A stretch of DNA of 64,000 nt from Pseudomonas sp. CCC3.1 (GCF_034347405.1 NZ_CP133778.1:2294001-2358000); one strand, 5' to 3'; numbered from the stretch's first letter, positions 51,279 to 60,095 are shown. Numbers and translations are program-made. The notes: a model not told the origin generated them from the letters alone.

Positions 51279-52049
51279 TTATTGCGCCAGCCATCCGCCA
51301 TCGACATTCCAGGCTGCGCCGCGTACCTGACTGCCAGCTTCACTGCACAAGAACAGCACCAGTTCGCCCAGTTGCGGTGGGGTAACGAACTCTAGCGAAG
51401 GTTGTTTCTCGGCCAGCAGGTCGTGCTGCGCTTGATACGGATCAATGCCTTGGCTGATGCGCTGGTCAATCTGCTTTTGGACCAGAGGGGTCAATACCCA
51501 GCCGGGACAAATGGCGTTGCAGGTGATGTTGCTGGTGGCGGTTTCGAGGCCCACGACTTTGGTCAAACCGATTACGCCGTGTTTGGCGGCGACGTAGGCC
51601 GCTTTGCCGACCGATCCGACAAGTCCGTGTACCGAGGCGATGTTAACGATACGGCCCCAGCCGCGTTTGCGCATGCCGGGCAGGGCGAGGCGAGTGCTGT
51701 GGAAGACCGAGGACAGGTTGATTGCGATGATTGAGTCCCAGCGCTCTACCGGGAACTCTTCGACGCTGGCCACGTGTTGAATGCCGGCGTTATTGACCAG
51801 AATGTCGAGGCCGCCAAACTCGCGTTCGGCATAAGTGATCATGTCGGCGATTTGCGCGGGGTCGCTGACATCTGCCGGGTGGTGGCCAACCTTCCCACCC
51901 AATTGTTGCAGTTCGGCAATGACTTTGCTGGCGTCGCCAAAACCGTTGAGTATCAGATCGGCGCCAGCCTTGGCCAGGCTTTGGGCAATGCCCAGGCCAA
52001 TACCGCTGGTGGAACCGGTAACCAAGGCAGTTTTACCTTTAAGGCTCAT
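51279..52049 (-). CDS. 3-Hydroxybutyrate dehydrogenase (SDR)
   Basis: 256 aa NAD-dependent SDR. TGSTSGIGLGIA binds NAD; NNAGIQHVASVEEFPVERWD is characteristic of D-3-hydroxybutyrate dehydrogenases; catalytic residues lie in NIASVHGLVGS and YVAAKHG. It ends RGAAWNVDGGWLAQ. GAGGAATT precedes the ATG; an upstream ATG at 52055 is too close to that site. It interconverts 3-hydroxybutyrate and acetoacetate in use of ketone bodies or polyhydroxybutyrate. Confidence 0.92.
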   Translation of the reverse strand: MSLKGKTALVTGSTSGIGLGIAQSLAKAGADLILNGFGDASKVIAELQQLGGKVGHHPADVSDPAQIADMITYAEREFGGLDILVNNAGIQHVASVEEFPVERWDSIIAINLSSVFHSTRLALPGMRKRGWGRIVNIASVHGLVGSVGKAAYVAAKHGVIGLTKVVGLETATSNITCNAICPGWVLTPLVQKQIDQRISQGIDPYQAQHDLLAEKQPSLEFVTPPQLGELVLFLCSEAGSQVRGAAWNVDGGWLAQ

Positions 52050-52123
52050 GATCAATTCCTCAGGTGAGACACGGTAGGTTCATCAATGAGGAAACGTAGC
52101 ACGAGGTTCGCCACTCGGATACG

Positions 52124-52152
52124 AAACGGCCCACCAAAAGGTGGGCCGTTTT
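52124..52152. terminator. Bidirectional Rho-independent terminator
   Basis: AACGGCCCACC-AAAA-GGTGGGCCGTTTT: a ten-pair GC-rich stem, T run on the plus strand and a shorter one on the minus strand. It ends the ppiC transcript before the hydroxybutyrate dehydrogenase gene. Confidence 0.85.
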
Positions 52153-52171
52153 CACACAGAGCCGGGGGGTG

Positions 52172-52453
52172 TTAGTCCTGGCGGCTGGTGACTTCCAGTA
52201 GGTGGTAACCGAACTGGGTTTTAACCGGACCTTGCACGACATTGATTGGCGCGCTGAAAACCACGGTGTCGAATTCTTTAACCATCTGGCCTGGACCGAA
52301 AGAGCCCAGGTCGCCGCCTTGACGGCTGGATGGGCAAGTGGAGTTAGCCTTGGCAACTTCGGCGAAATCAGCGCCGCCTTCGATTTGTGCTTTCAGTTCG
52401 TTGCACTTGGCTTCGCTGGCAACGAGGATATGACGGGCAGTGGCTTTAGCCAT
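52172..52453 (-). CDS. ppiC: Parvulin-type peptidyl-prolyl isomerase
   Basis: 93 aa, exactly the size of E. coli PpiC, with ARHILVASEAKCNELKAQIEGGADFAEVAKANSTCPSSRQGGDLGSFGPGQMVKEFD and FGYHLLEV. Cytoplasmic, no signal peptide. AAAGGAG lies nine bases upstream. It catalyses cis-trans isomerisation of prolyl bonds. Confidence 0.97.
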   Translation of the reverse strand: MAKATARHILVASEAKCNELKAQIEGGADFAEVAKANSTCPSSRQGGDLGSFGPGQMVKEFDTVVFSAPINVVQGPVKTQFGYHLLEVTSRQD

Positions 52454-52532
52454 GAGGGAGTACTCCTTTCAAGAAAGTGGTGAGCCTACCGGATTCAGTG
52501 GGTTTTATCTCGGCAAAGTTCCCTCGGATCAG

Positions 52533-53414
52533 CTATAGGCCTTGCTTCTTCAAACGTTGCGCATGTTTTACATACAGTTCGACGGGGTTGGCCTTGTGGC
52601 GTGTCAGGCCGGCCAAGTGGTTGATGGTGTCCAGGTGGTCCATGGGGTAGTCCGATTGAATCACCGTACCCAAGTGTGAGCTGAAACGGCCAACCAGTCC
52701 GTCATTTTCTTTGTATTCAGTGGTGAAAAAGGTGGCAAGTAGCCGGCAGGCATTGTGCATGGGGTCGAGCAAATTCATGGACTCTGAAAGTAAAGAGCCT
52801 TTGATAATGCCGCTCCAGGAGTAATAAAACACGCCATTGACCTTGGCGGCACCCATGCCTCCCCAGGTATTTGGCAGGCCTTGGGGGTATTTCAAATTAA
52901 AGGCGGCAACGCCTTCAGAGGTCAGCGCATTGAGGGCTTGAAGTGCATGCTGGGGCAGTTGAGGCTTGCCACTGATAATCGTTATGAGGGTGCCGAATGC
53001 GGTGGTCAGCGACGCCGCGACCTTTTCAGGCAACTTGCCGGGGATGAAGGCCAGGCGCAGGCGATCGGCCAGTTCAGAGCCATGGTTAGGCCCGCTGACC
53101 GATGTGACCGAGGCCACAGACTCCGGTGCCACGGCCGCCGCATAGCGGGCGGTCAGTGCGCCTTGGCTGTGGCCGATCAAGTTGACCCGTCTGGCGCCTG
53201 TTTGTTGAAGAATTCTGGCAATTTGCACCAGTAACTGTTCGCCGCGAGTCTCATTGCTGTGGGCTGCCGAAAGGGAGGCGATAAAGACGCTGGCACCTGC
53301 GCGCTGCAGTGCTTCCTTAATGCCGTTGAAGTAGTTGAATGGGCCAATTCGGTCGAAACCGAAGAGCCCATGTACCAATAAAATGGGGTATTGGGTGTTT
53401 GCTGTGTCAGTCAT
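52533..53414 (-). CDS. Triacylglycerol lipase, family I.1-like (P. fragi type)
   Basis: 293 aa alpha/beta hydrolase. It starts MTDTANTQYPILLVHGLFGFDRIGPFNYF; the nucleophile is Ser in LIGHSQGALTARY, followed by VSGPNHGSELAD and the late ENDGLVGRFSSHLG and DHLDTINH blocks holding Asp and His. It is highly similar to the remembered P. fragi lipase, which also lacks a conventional signal peptide. No lipase-specific foldase gene adjoins it. Secretion is therefore unclear; it may stay in the cell or leave by an unusual route. Confidence 0.9.
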   Translation of the reverse strand: MTDTANTQYPILLVHGLFGFDRIGPFNYFNGIKEALQRAGASVFIASLSAAHSNETRGEQLLVQIARILQQTGARRVNLIGHSQGALTARYAAAVAPESVASVTSVSGPNHGSELADRLRLAFIPGKLPEKVAASLTTAFGTLITIISGKPQLPQHALQALNALTSEGVAAFNLKYPQGLPNTWGGMGAAKVNGVFYYSWSGIIKGSLLSESMNLLDPMHNACRLLATFFTTEYKENDGLVGRFSSHLGTVIQSDYPMDHLDTINHLAGLTRHKANPVELYVKHAQRLKKQGL

Positions 53415-53689
53415 GTGAGTTCTCAAGTCGATGTTTTAGGTTATAAAAACACCTTAGTTGAGAGCACAAGACGGGCAGGCGGGGTTGCAGGATGTGTCTT
53501 CAGGCAAGGTATGGCGGTGGATAGCTGATCAAAGCGTTTGGTCGATAATTCTTAGTTGCAGAAGGCGGTGTTCGTTTGTCGAACGATACTTTTCAGACAG
53601 TTTTTGCCGTCTTTGCTCTCAGCCACAATCGACTTAGCGCAACCGTGGGCAGTGCCCGCCGGTGCGCAATAGTCAGCGTTGGTGGGTTT

Positions 53690-54781
53690 TTAGTGGGTAG
53701 CCTTCGCCGAACGTCGTTGCTGCTGCAACTGGCTTGCGGCATTACGCAGCAACTGTTCGGTGGCCTCCCAGCCCAGGCAGCCGTCGGTGACGGAGACGCC
53801 GTACCGCAGGTTGCTGCTCAAGGGTTGGCATCCCTGGAAAAGATGGCTTTCAAGCATCACGCCAATCAATGAGCGATCACCTTCCAGGCGTTGCTTCAGT
53901 ACGTCATTGAAGACGTCTGGTTGACGCAGTGGGTCTTTGCCGCTGTTGGCGTGGCTGCAATCGACCATGAGACGCGCAGGAATGGCGTTTTTTTCAAGCC
54001 CGGCGCGGGCCTTGGCGAGGCTGTCGCGATCATAGTTCGGGCCGCTGTGACCGCCGCGCAATACCAGATGCGTGTCTGGATTGCCTGGGGTCATGATAAT
54101 GGCCGGATGCCCTTGGCTATCCACCCCGAAGTGGCGATGCCCATGGGCCGCTGAGCGCATGGCGTCACAGGCAATTGCCACACCACCATCGGTACCGTTT
54201 TTGAACCCGACCGGCAAATCAAGGCCGCTGGCCATCTCGCGATGTATTTGCGATTCGGTGGTGCGTGCGCCAATCGCGACCCAGCCCAGCAGGTCGTCGA
54301 AGTAGCCGGCGGCCATGGGTTGTAACAACTCCGTAGAAATGGGCAGGCCCATACGCAGCATTTCGATCATCAACTCGCGTGACAGGGTCAGGCCATGGGC
54401 CATGTCATCGCTGCCGTCCAGATGTGGATCATAAGCCAGGCCTTTCCAGCCAATGGTGGTGCGGGGTTTTTCGACGTAGGCGCGCATCACGAGCAACATG
54501 TCATCGCCCAGGTCGTGAGACAAGGCGGCCAAATGGCTGGCGTATTCAAGCGCGGAAATCGGGTCATGGATGGAGCAGGGGCCGACAACGACCAGCAGGC
54601 GCTGGTCTTCGCCATTAAGGATGGAGCGAATGGCGTGGCGCTGGCGACTCACCAACAGACGGAGGTCTGCATTGAGTGGCAGTTGTTGCTTGAGCTCTGA
54701 AGAGCTGGGCAGACGTTGGGTCAAGACCGTGGCAGTGGCGGTGCGAGCAGCATTTGGCAAAGCAGAAGTAGGTGCGTTCAT
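53690..54781 (-). CDS. 3-Deoxy-7-phosphoheptulonate (DAHP) synthase, class I
   Basis: 363 aa first enzyme of the shikimate pathway, condensing phosphoenolpyruvate with erythrose-4-phosphate. VVVGPCSIHDPISALEYA, MRAYVEKPRTTIGWKGLAYDPHLDGS, GARTTESQIHREMASGL, IMTPGNPDTHLVLRGG and VDCSHANSGKDPLRQ are diagnostic. The start MNAPTSALPNAART is preceded by AGGAAG. Upstream are a leader peptide rich in aromatic residues and a strong terminator, so expression is probably tuned by attenuation. Equivalent to AroF/AroG; feedback type not assigned. Confidence 0.95.
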   Translation of the reverse strand: MNAPTSALPNAARTATATVLTQRLPSSSELKQQLPLNADLRLLVSRQRHAIRSILNGEDQRLLVVVGPCSIHDPISALEYASHLAALSHDLGDDMLLVMRAYVEKPRTTIGWKGLAYDPHLDGSDDMAHGLTLSRELMIEMLRMGLPISTELLQPMAAGYFDDLLGWVAIGARTTESQIHREMASGLDLPVGFKNGTDGGVAIACDAMRSAAHGHRHFGVDSQGHPAIIMTPGNPDTHLVLRGGHSGPNYDRDSLAKARAGLEKNAIPARLMVDCSHANSGKDPLRQPDVFNDVLKQRLEGDRSLIGVMLESHLFQGCQPLSSNLRYGVSVTDGCLGWEATEQLLRNAASQLQQQRRSAKATH

Positions 54782-54828
54782 GGTAGTTGCTTCCTGGGCA
54801 GGCGGCGGGTTCTCCCGCGCGCTCAGCC

Positions 54829-54981
54829 CTACTGGGGTGTTCGACAATTGGCCAGACTGGCTGTGAGTGCGTGCGTGCCACCGATGTGGGCCCGTTCGGA
54901 GGCGGCAGACTGTCCCGAACGGCGGCTGATAAATCGCCATGCAGTGCAAAGGTCGAAGCGGTAATAAGTGGTGTGGTTCAT
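54829..54981 (-). CDS. 50-residue ORF between attenuator and DAHP synthase
   Basis: Begins MNHTTYYRFDLCTAWRF with AAGGA eight bases upstream, directly after the terminator, and ends 48 bases before the synthase start. The site is strong, so translation is likely. The early YY-F-W-F run suggests a second aromatic leader; the rest shows no known domain. Confidence 0.4.
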   Translation of the reverse strand: MNHTTYYRFDLCTAWRFISRRSGQSAASERAHIGGTHALTASLANCRTPQ

Positions 54982-55019
54982 GTGTTCATTCCTTAAAGTC
55001 AGTAATTTGTCAGGGCCTG

Positions 55020-55056
55020 AAAAAACAAAACCCCCGGTCGGGAAGCCGACCGGGGG
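55020..55056 (-). terminator. Rho-independent terminator / attenuator of the DAHP synthase leader
   Basis: Eleven-pair GC stem (cccccggtcgg with its complement), four-base loop, followed on the minus strand by TTTTGTTTTTT. It lies 48 bases after the leader-peptide stop and 240 bases before the synthase gene, the expected place for a transcription attenuator. Confidence 0.88.
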
Positions 55057-55104
55057 TGAGAATTCTCTGGTAGGCGACCCGTTCAAAATGGGCGCCGGAG
55101 GGTA

Positions 55105-55239
55105 TCAGGCGCGCCAGTGGCTAAACCAATACCCAAAATAAAATCGTGCAGTCATGGGAGCGTTGTTCGCGCGCACAGCAGCGTCCTGGCGCTTGTTAGC
55201 GTCCGACTGGCTTATGTCTGTGTGTACGTGAATCAACAT
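55105..55239 (-). CDS. Aromatic leader peptide controlling DAHP synthase
   Basis: 44 residues, starting MLIHVHTDISQS with GGAG eight bases upstream and ending RFYFGYWFSHWRA-stop. Ten of the last thirteen codons include F, Y, F, Y, W, F and W, so ribosome stalling on shortage of any aromatic amino acid would favour read-through of the terminator that follows. This is the organisation of trp/phe-type attenuation. A shorter start at MTARFYF is possible but has no good site. The 260 bases upstream, to the repressor gene, hold no other gene; a promoter is expected near 55280-55330 but I cannot fix it. Confidence 0.75.
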   Translation of the reverse strand: MLIHVHTDISQSDANKRQDAAVRANNAPMTARFYFGYWFSHWRA

Positions 55240-55500
55240 GTGTCATCTCCACTGAGTGGTCTGGAGCTTACAAGAGAGAATAGGTCGGGTTCAATCTAAA
55301 ATTGCTATTAAAGCCATGCGCAATTGTCAGCCACCGGATAACCACCCTTAAAAGAGTAAATGGCGAGCCGGACGCATTTCTCGCCCCGGTTTCTCGGCGC
55401 GCAAGACGTGCTGACAAATAAGCCCATGTCGGTAGGCAGTTAATCGAGTACTTAACTCAATTGAGCGCATACTCAACAAAGATCACCGGTAACCGCCCCT

Positions 55501-55713
55501 CTATTCGGGAGCGTCGGGAAGGATTACTCCATCCTTCATCCCCAGAAGGACCGCCACCTTATGGGCTTCTCCGCGCTTTCCTTTTTTTCGCCCGGCGAGT
55601 ACCTGATAGGTAGTTGCCGGGTCTACGCCATGTTCGCGAGCAAACTCTTGAACAGACTTACCCTGGTGTTCCAGCCAAGCCTTGGCTTGTGCAGCAGTAC
55701 GGATTCCGGTCAT
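55501..55713 (-). CDS. Small Cro-like DNA-binding protein
   Basis: 70 aa. AKAWLEHQGKSVQEFAREHGVDPATTYQVLAGRKKGKRGEAHKVAVLLG is a helix-turn-helix of the type found in phage Cro and YdaS-like proteins. Divergent from the repressor gene at 55777 with a shared control region. An extended -10 (TGGTATAAT) lies at about 55750-55758 on the minus strand. No ribosome binding site is obvious, so the message may be short-leadered. Confidence 0.8.
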   Translation of the reverse strand: MTGIRTAAQAKAWLEHQGKSVQEFAREHGVDPATTYQVLAGRKKGKRGEAHKVAVLLGMKDGVILPDAPE

Positions 55714-55714
55714 A

Positions 55715-55740
55715 GTTCAAAACCGTTCAATGTTGTTCAA
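55715..55740. promoter_or_regulatory. Three direct repeats GTTCAA with ten-base period
   Basis: GTTCAA at 55715, 55725 and 55735, each on the same face of the helix, just before the start of the Cro-like gene and downstream of its -10. A likely operator for one of the two repressors. Confidence 0.6.
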
Positions 55741-55776
55741 CAGTAGCGAATTATACCATTCATATGGGGGCTAAAA

Positions 55777-56160
55777 ATGGGATTTCGAATTCAAATGAGT
55801 GGAATTGGTTCGCGTTTGAGGCAAGAAAGAGAGCGGCTTGGCCTGTCACAGAAAGTTTTTGGTGAGATAGGCGGTGTCGAGGCAAATGCCCAAGGTAAAT
55901 ATGAAAGCGGGGAGCGCGCACCGAAAGCTGATTATTTGTCTCGCGTTGCAGAACGCGGAGTGGATGTACTTTATGTGCTCACTGGAACGCCGACGCCAAC
56001 ACTACTCGATAATCTGAGCCGAGTAGAAGAAAAGATTTTGGTCAGTTATCGCGTCCTGCAAAAAGAAGATCAGGATGCCATTAGGCAATTGACTACGGCC
56101 CTGGCGGAAAAGTCTGTCGCTCATCCGTTAAAAAAACGTCAAGAGCCAAATGATGTGTGA
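55777..56160 (+). CDS. XRE-family (CI-like) repressor
   Basis: 127 aa. The helix-turn-helix IGSRLRQERERLGLSQKVFGEIGGVEANAQGKYESGERAPKADYLSRVAERGVDVLYVLTGTPT is the phage-repressor form; the C-terminal tail is short, without a peptidase domain. The start at 55777 has GGGGG upstream, and the ATG at 55795 (MSGIGSRL) is an alternative. The gene is more AT-rich than its neighbours, suggesting acquisition. With the divergent small protein it looks like the control switch of a lost prophage or tailocin. Confidence 0.85.
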   Translation: MGFRIQMSGIGSRLRQERERLGLSQKVFGEIGGVEANAQGKYESGERAPKADYLSRVAERGVDVLYVLTGTPTPTLLDNLSRVEEKILVSYRVLQKEDQDAIRQLTTALAEKSVAHPLKKRQEPNDV

Positions 56161-56295
56161 GTCAGACCACGTCATCCGGTTTGTGATATTGAGACCGCTA
56201 GGTCAAAGCAGATAACGCATGATAGGTAGGTTGCCTCAATTATTTTTTGCTAAGGTAGCGGCAACCAACTAAGACGCAATTTGCGAGGTGTCGAC

Positions 56296-56934
56296 TTGAT
56301 TCGGGTTCTAGTGGTCGATGATCATGATCTTGTGCGTACGGGCATTACACGAATGCTGGCTGATATCGAAGGCTTGCAAGTGGTCGGTCAGGCCGAATCT
56401 GGCGAGGAGTCGCTCATCAAAGCGCGTGAGCTGAAGCCGGATGTGGTCTTGATGGACGTCAAAATGCCAGGCATTGGTGGTCTGGAAGCGACTCGCAAAA
56501 TGATGCGCAGCCACCCTGACATTAAAGTCGTGGCCGTAACTGTGTGTGAAGAAGACCCGTTCCCGACGCGCTTGTTGCAAGCTGGCGCTGCAGGCTATAT
56601 GACCAAAGGCGCCGGCTTGGCCGAAATGGTTCAGGCTATACGTCTTGTGTTTGCAGGGCAGCGCTATATCAGTCCACAAGTGGCTCAGCAATTGGCACTT
56701 AAATCGTTCCAGCCGGCCAGCGATTCTCCTTTTGATGCCCTTTCTGAGCGAGAAATTCAGATTGCATTGATGATTGTCGGCTGCCAGAAGGTTCAAGTTA
56801 TTTCCGACAAGCTTTGCTTGTCCCCCAAGACCGTTAACACTTACCGCTATCGTATTTACGAGAAGCTTTCAGTTAAAAGTGATGTTGAACTAGCCTTGCT
56901 GGCTGTTCGTCATGGCATGGTTGATGCTGGTTAA
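56296..56934 (+). CDS. gacA: GacA response regulator
   Basis: 212 aa LuxR/FixJ-type response regulator, the partner of the GacS sensor, turning on the small RNAs that relieve RsmA repression of secondary metabolism. The start is TTG at 56296 (IRVLVVDDHDLVRTG), with GAGG seven bases upstream; TTG is the known start of gacA in pseudomonads. Phosphorylation site Asp54 (VLMDVKMPG); DNA-binding domain LSEREIQIALMIVGCQKVQVISDKLCLSPKTVNTYRYRIYEKL. Immediately followed by uvrC, as in other pseudomonads. Confidence 0.98.
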   Translation: MIRVLVVDDHDLVRTGITRMLADIEGLQVVGQAESGEESLIKARELKPDVVLMDVKMPGIGGLEATRKMMRSHPDIKVVAVTVCEEDPFPTRLLQAGAAGYMTKGAGLAEMVQAIRLVFAGQRYISPQVAQQLALKSFQPASDSPFDALSEREIQIALMIVGCQKVQVISDKLCLSPKTVNTYRYRIYEKLSVKSDVELALLAVRHGMVDAG

Positions 56935-56936
56935 CA

Positions 56937-58760
56937 ATGACTGACGTGTTTGACTCAAGTGCATTTCTTTCGACTTGCAGCGGTAGGCCCGGCGTGTATC
57001 GCATGTTTGATAGCGATGCTCGTCTGCTTTACGTAGGCAAAGCAAAGAACCTGAAAAAACGCTTGGCCAGTTACTTCCGCAAAACTGGGCTCGCGCCAAA
57101 AACAGCCGCGCTGGTCGCTCGCATTGCGCAAATCGAAACCACCATCACCGCCAATGAAACGGAAGCGCTGCTGCTTGAGCAGACGCTGATCAAGGAATGG
57201 CGGCCGCCCTACAATATTCTGCTGCGTGACGATAAATCCTATCCGTACGTGTTTCTGTCGGATGGCGAATACCCGCGCCTGAGCATTCATCGCGGAGCCA
57301 AAAAGCAGAAGGGCAGATATTTCGGACCTTACCCTAGCGCTGGCGCGATTCGTGAAAGCCTGAGCCTTTTGCAGAAAACGTTTCTGGTACGTCAGTGCGA
57401 AGACAGCTATTTCAAAAACCGCACCCGGCCTTGCTTGCAGTATCAGATCAAACGCTGCAAGGCACCGTGTGTAGGCTTGGTCGAGCCTGAGGTCTATGCA
57501 GAAGATGTGCGCCACTCGGTGATGTTCCTCGAGGGGCGCAGCAGTGCACTGACCGATGAGCTCAACAGCTCAATGGAAAAGGCTGCCAGCACCCTGGATT
57601 TTGAGCGTGCTGCAGAACTGCGCGATCAGATCTCATTGCTGCGTCGGGTTCAGGATCAGCAAAGCATGGAAGGCGGGACTGGTGATGTGGACATTATCGC
57701 GGCCTTTGTGAACCCGGGCGGCGCCTGCGTGCATTTAATCAATGTGCGCGGCGGGCGAGTGCTGGGCAGCAAGAACTTCTTCCCGCAGGTGGGGATTGAA
57801 GAGGAGGTGGCCGAGGTTATGGCCGCTTTCCTCGGGCAGTACTACATCAGCAGCCCTGAGCGCGACCTGCCAAGTGAGCTGATTGTTAACGTTGAACACG
57901 AGAGTTTCGATGCTATCAGCGATGCGATCGAAGCCTTGCGCGGACGTGAGATGGCGATCAGTTATCGCGTGCGCGGCACTCGGGCTCGATGGCAACAACT
58001 GGCTGTCACCAATGCTGAGCAAGCATTAAGCGCACGTCTGGCCAACCGCTTGCATGTGGCTGCGCGTTTTGAAGCGCTGGCTCAAGTATTGAAGCTTGAT
58101 GAAATTCCGCAACGCCTTGAGTGTTATGACATCAGCCACTCAAGCGGTGAAGCTACGGTTGCTTCCTGTGTGGTATTTGGCCCTGAGGGCCCAATCAAGT
58201 CGGATTATCGACGCTTCAACATCGAAGGTGTGACCCCAGGGGATGACTATGCCGCCATGCACCAGGCGTTAATGCGCCGTTTTAGTCGTCTGAAAGAAGG
58301 TGAGGGTAAATTGCCCGACATCCTGTTGGTCGACGGTGGCAAGGGGCAACTCTCAATGGCCCGTGACGTACTCAATGAATTGGCGGTTCCAGACCTGATT
58401 TTGCTCGGTGTGGCCAAAGGTGCAACCCGCAAGGCGGGTTTCGAAACCCTTTATCTGAATGATGCTGCCCATGAATTCACCTTGAAAGGTGATTCCCCGG
58501 CATTGCACCTGATCCAGCAGATTCGTGACGAGGCCCACCGTTTTGCAATCACCGGGCATCGTGCTCGACGTGGCAAAACCCGGCGGACGTCAACCCTGGA
58601 AGGGATCGCAGGAGTAGGGCCGACCCGTCGCCGTGACTTATTGAAACATTTTGGTGGATTACAAGAGCTGTCTCGTGCAAGCATCGAAGAAATCGCCAAA
58701 GCACCGGGTATCAGTAAAAAGCTCGCAGAGTTGATTTATGCAAATCTACACAGCGAGTAG
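56937..58760 (+). CDS. uvrC: Excinuclease ABC subunit C
   Basis: 607 aa nuclease of nucleotide excision repair. GIY-YIG domain at the N terminus (PGVYRMFDSDARLLYVGKAKNLKKRLASYF), cysteine-containing CLQYQIKRCKAPCVG, UVR motif LDFERAAELRDQISLLRRVQDQQ near 210-230, RNase H-like domain with YDISHSSGEATVAS and LVDGGKGQLSMA, and C-terminal helix-hairpin-helix motifs (IAGVGPTRRRDLLKHFGG). The start is two bases after the gacA stop, so the two are cotranscribed. Confidence 0.98.
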   Translation: MTDVFDSSAFLSTCSGRPGVYRMFDSDARLLYVGKAKNLKKRLASYFRKTGLAPKTAALVARIAQIETTITANETEALLLEQTLIKEWRPPYNILLRDDKSYPYVFLSDGEYPRLSIHRGAKKQKGRYFGPYPSAGAIRESLSLLQKTFLVRQCEDSYFKNRTRPCLQYQIKRCKAPCVGLVEPEVYAEDVRHSVMFLEGRSSALTDELNSSMEKAASTLDFERAAELRDQISLLRRVQDQQSMEGGTGDVDIIAAFVNPGGACVHLINVRGGRVLGSKNFFPQVGIEEEVAEVMAAFLGQYYISSPERDLPSELIVNVEHESFDAISDAIEALRGREMAISYRVRGTRARWQQLAVTNAEQALSARLANRLHVAARFEALAQVLKLDEIPQRLECYDISHSSGEATVASCVVFGPEGPIKSDYRRFNIEGVTPGDDYAAMHQALMRRFSRLKEGEGKLPDILLVDGGKGQLSMARDVLNELAVPDLILLGVAKGATRKAGFETLYLNDAAHEFTLKGDSPALHLIQQIRDEAHRFAITGHRARRGKTRRTSTLEGIAGVGPTRRRDLLKHFGGLQELSRASIEEIAKAPGISKKLAELIYANLHSE

Positions 58761-58792
58761 AATGCCCCCTCACCTCGTAGCCAGTTGTGCCG

Positions 58793-59350
58793 ATGAATAT
58801 CCCTAATTTGATTACCGTTCTACGCGTTCTTCTGATTCCATTCTTTATTTTGCTGTTTTATCTCCCTTACAGCTGGAGTTATGCAGCTGCCAGCTCAGTC
58901 TTCGCATTTGCTGCCGCGACAGATTGGCTGGATGGTTACCTGGCTCGACGGCTGGAGCAGAGCACGCCATTTGGCGCCTTTCTGGATCCGGTGGCTGACA
59001 AATTGATGGTGGCAGTGGCGCTGGTGTTACTGGTGCAAGAGCACCACAACGTCTGGCTGACCTTGCCGGCCGCGGTGATTATTGGTCGTGAAATTGTCAT
59101 CTCTGCCTTGCGCGAATGGATGGCAGAGCTGGGAGCGCGTGCACAGGTTGCGGTCTCGAACATGGGCAAATGGAAAACCGCAGCGCAAATGCTGGCTTTG
59201 ATCATCTTGCTGGCCAACCCGTCCGACTTCAGCTTCTGGGTCTTGGTCGGTTATGCGTTATTGTTAGTGGCTGCGGGGCTGACTTTGTGGTCGATGGTTC
59301 AATATTTACGGGCTGCCTGGCCGCATTTGAAGACCACCTCTACAAAATAA
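58793..59350 (+). CDS. pgsA: CDP-diacylglycerol--glycerol-3-phosphate 3-phosphatidyltransferase
   Basis: 185 aa membrane enzyme making phosphatidylglycerol phosphate. The CDP-alcohol transferase motif appears as DWLDGYLARRLEQSTPFGAFLDPVADK near 45-71. Four to six membrane segments. The start MNIPNLITVLRVLLIPFF is used; a GTG six bases earlier is possible. 32 bases after uvrC in the same operon. Confidence 0.97.
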   Translation: MNIPNLITVLRVLLIPFFILLFYLPYSWSYAAASSVFAFAAATDWLDGYLARRLEQSTPFGAFLDPVADKLMVAVALVLLVQEHHNVWLTLPAAVIIGREIVISALREWMAELGARAQVAVSNMGKWKTAAQMLALIILLANPSDFSFWVLVGYALLLVAAGLTLWSMVQYLRAAWPHLKTTSTK

Positions 59351-59416
59351 ATAAAACTTTTCGAATCAAGGGGTTGACGCATTCTTTGATTTCTATAGAA
59401 TGCGCACCACCAAGAC

Positions 59417-59492
<76 letters not shown>

Positions 59493-59545
59493 AATTATGG
59501 TTCTGAGGGCATCGACTGAAATCCAGTGATGTTCCTAAGCCTTTG

Positions 59546-59572
59546 AAAAAGCGACCTTTAGGTCGCTTTTTT
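59546..59572 (+). terminator. Rho-independent terminator after tRNA-Gly
   Basis: AAAAAGCGACC-TTTA-GGTCGCTTTTTT, a perfect stem with T run, ending the gacA-uvrC-pgsA-tRNA transcript region. Confidence 0.92.
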
Positions 59573-59777
59573 CGTTTGGGGAGATCCATCAGGATCTGCC
59601 TCCAGCAGACGCGACGTTGTACAAAAATCCGTCTTCTGGAATGGGGTAGCCCCCAGTCCACCCAATTCGATATGCGCGCGACACCTGGCTGATGACACTG
59701 CCCCGGTCGATTGATCGGTTCATGTACACAGCCCGGCGCCCTCAGTGGTGGCTGACCGGGATTGTCCGGAGGTGCGT

Positions 59778-60095
59778 ATGCTTTTGTCCGACACTGCCGT
59801 TCGGCAGGCCAAACCCCAACAAAAACTGTATTCCCTGTGCGATGTTCGCGGCTTGTCGCTGTAGGTACCTGCTTGTGGTTCCAAGCGTTGGGACTTCAGG
59901 TTCCAGTGGCATGGCCGTACCCAAAGGCTGGCATTGGATACTTACCCAGAGATTGCCTTGAAGGATGCGCGGGCGCTGCGTGAAGAGGCTCGATCGCTGG
60001 TCGCCAGAGGCCTTGATCCACGCTTGCATCACGGTGCGAAGCAGCACGAGGATCCCGAGATGGAGGCCTCCTTTGGCGCTGTCTTTGTACGTTAG
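59778..60095 (+). pseudogene. P4-type tyrosine integrase, N-terminal remnant
   Basis: One frame reads MLLSDTAVRQAKPQQKLYSL, an in-frame TAG at 59862, then WDFRFQWHGRTQRLALDTYP and EIALKDARALREEARSLVARGLDP before stopping at 60095. This is the N-terminal arm-binding domain of P4-type integrases (about 105 of 400 residues). The catalytic domain is missing. It lies 3' of tRNA-Gly in the same direction, the standard arrangement of an island inserted in a tRNA gene. Confidence 0.88.
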
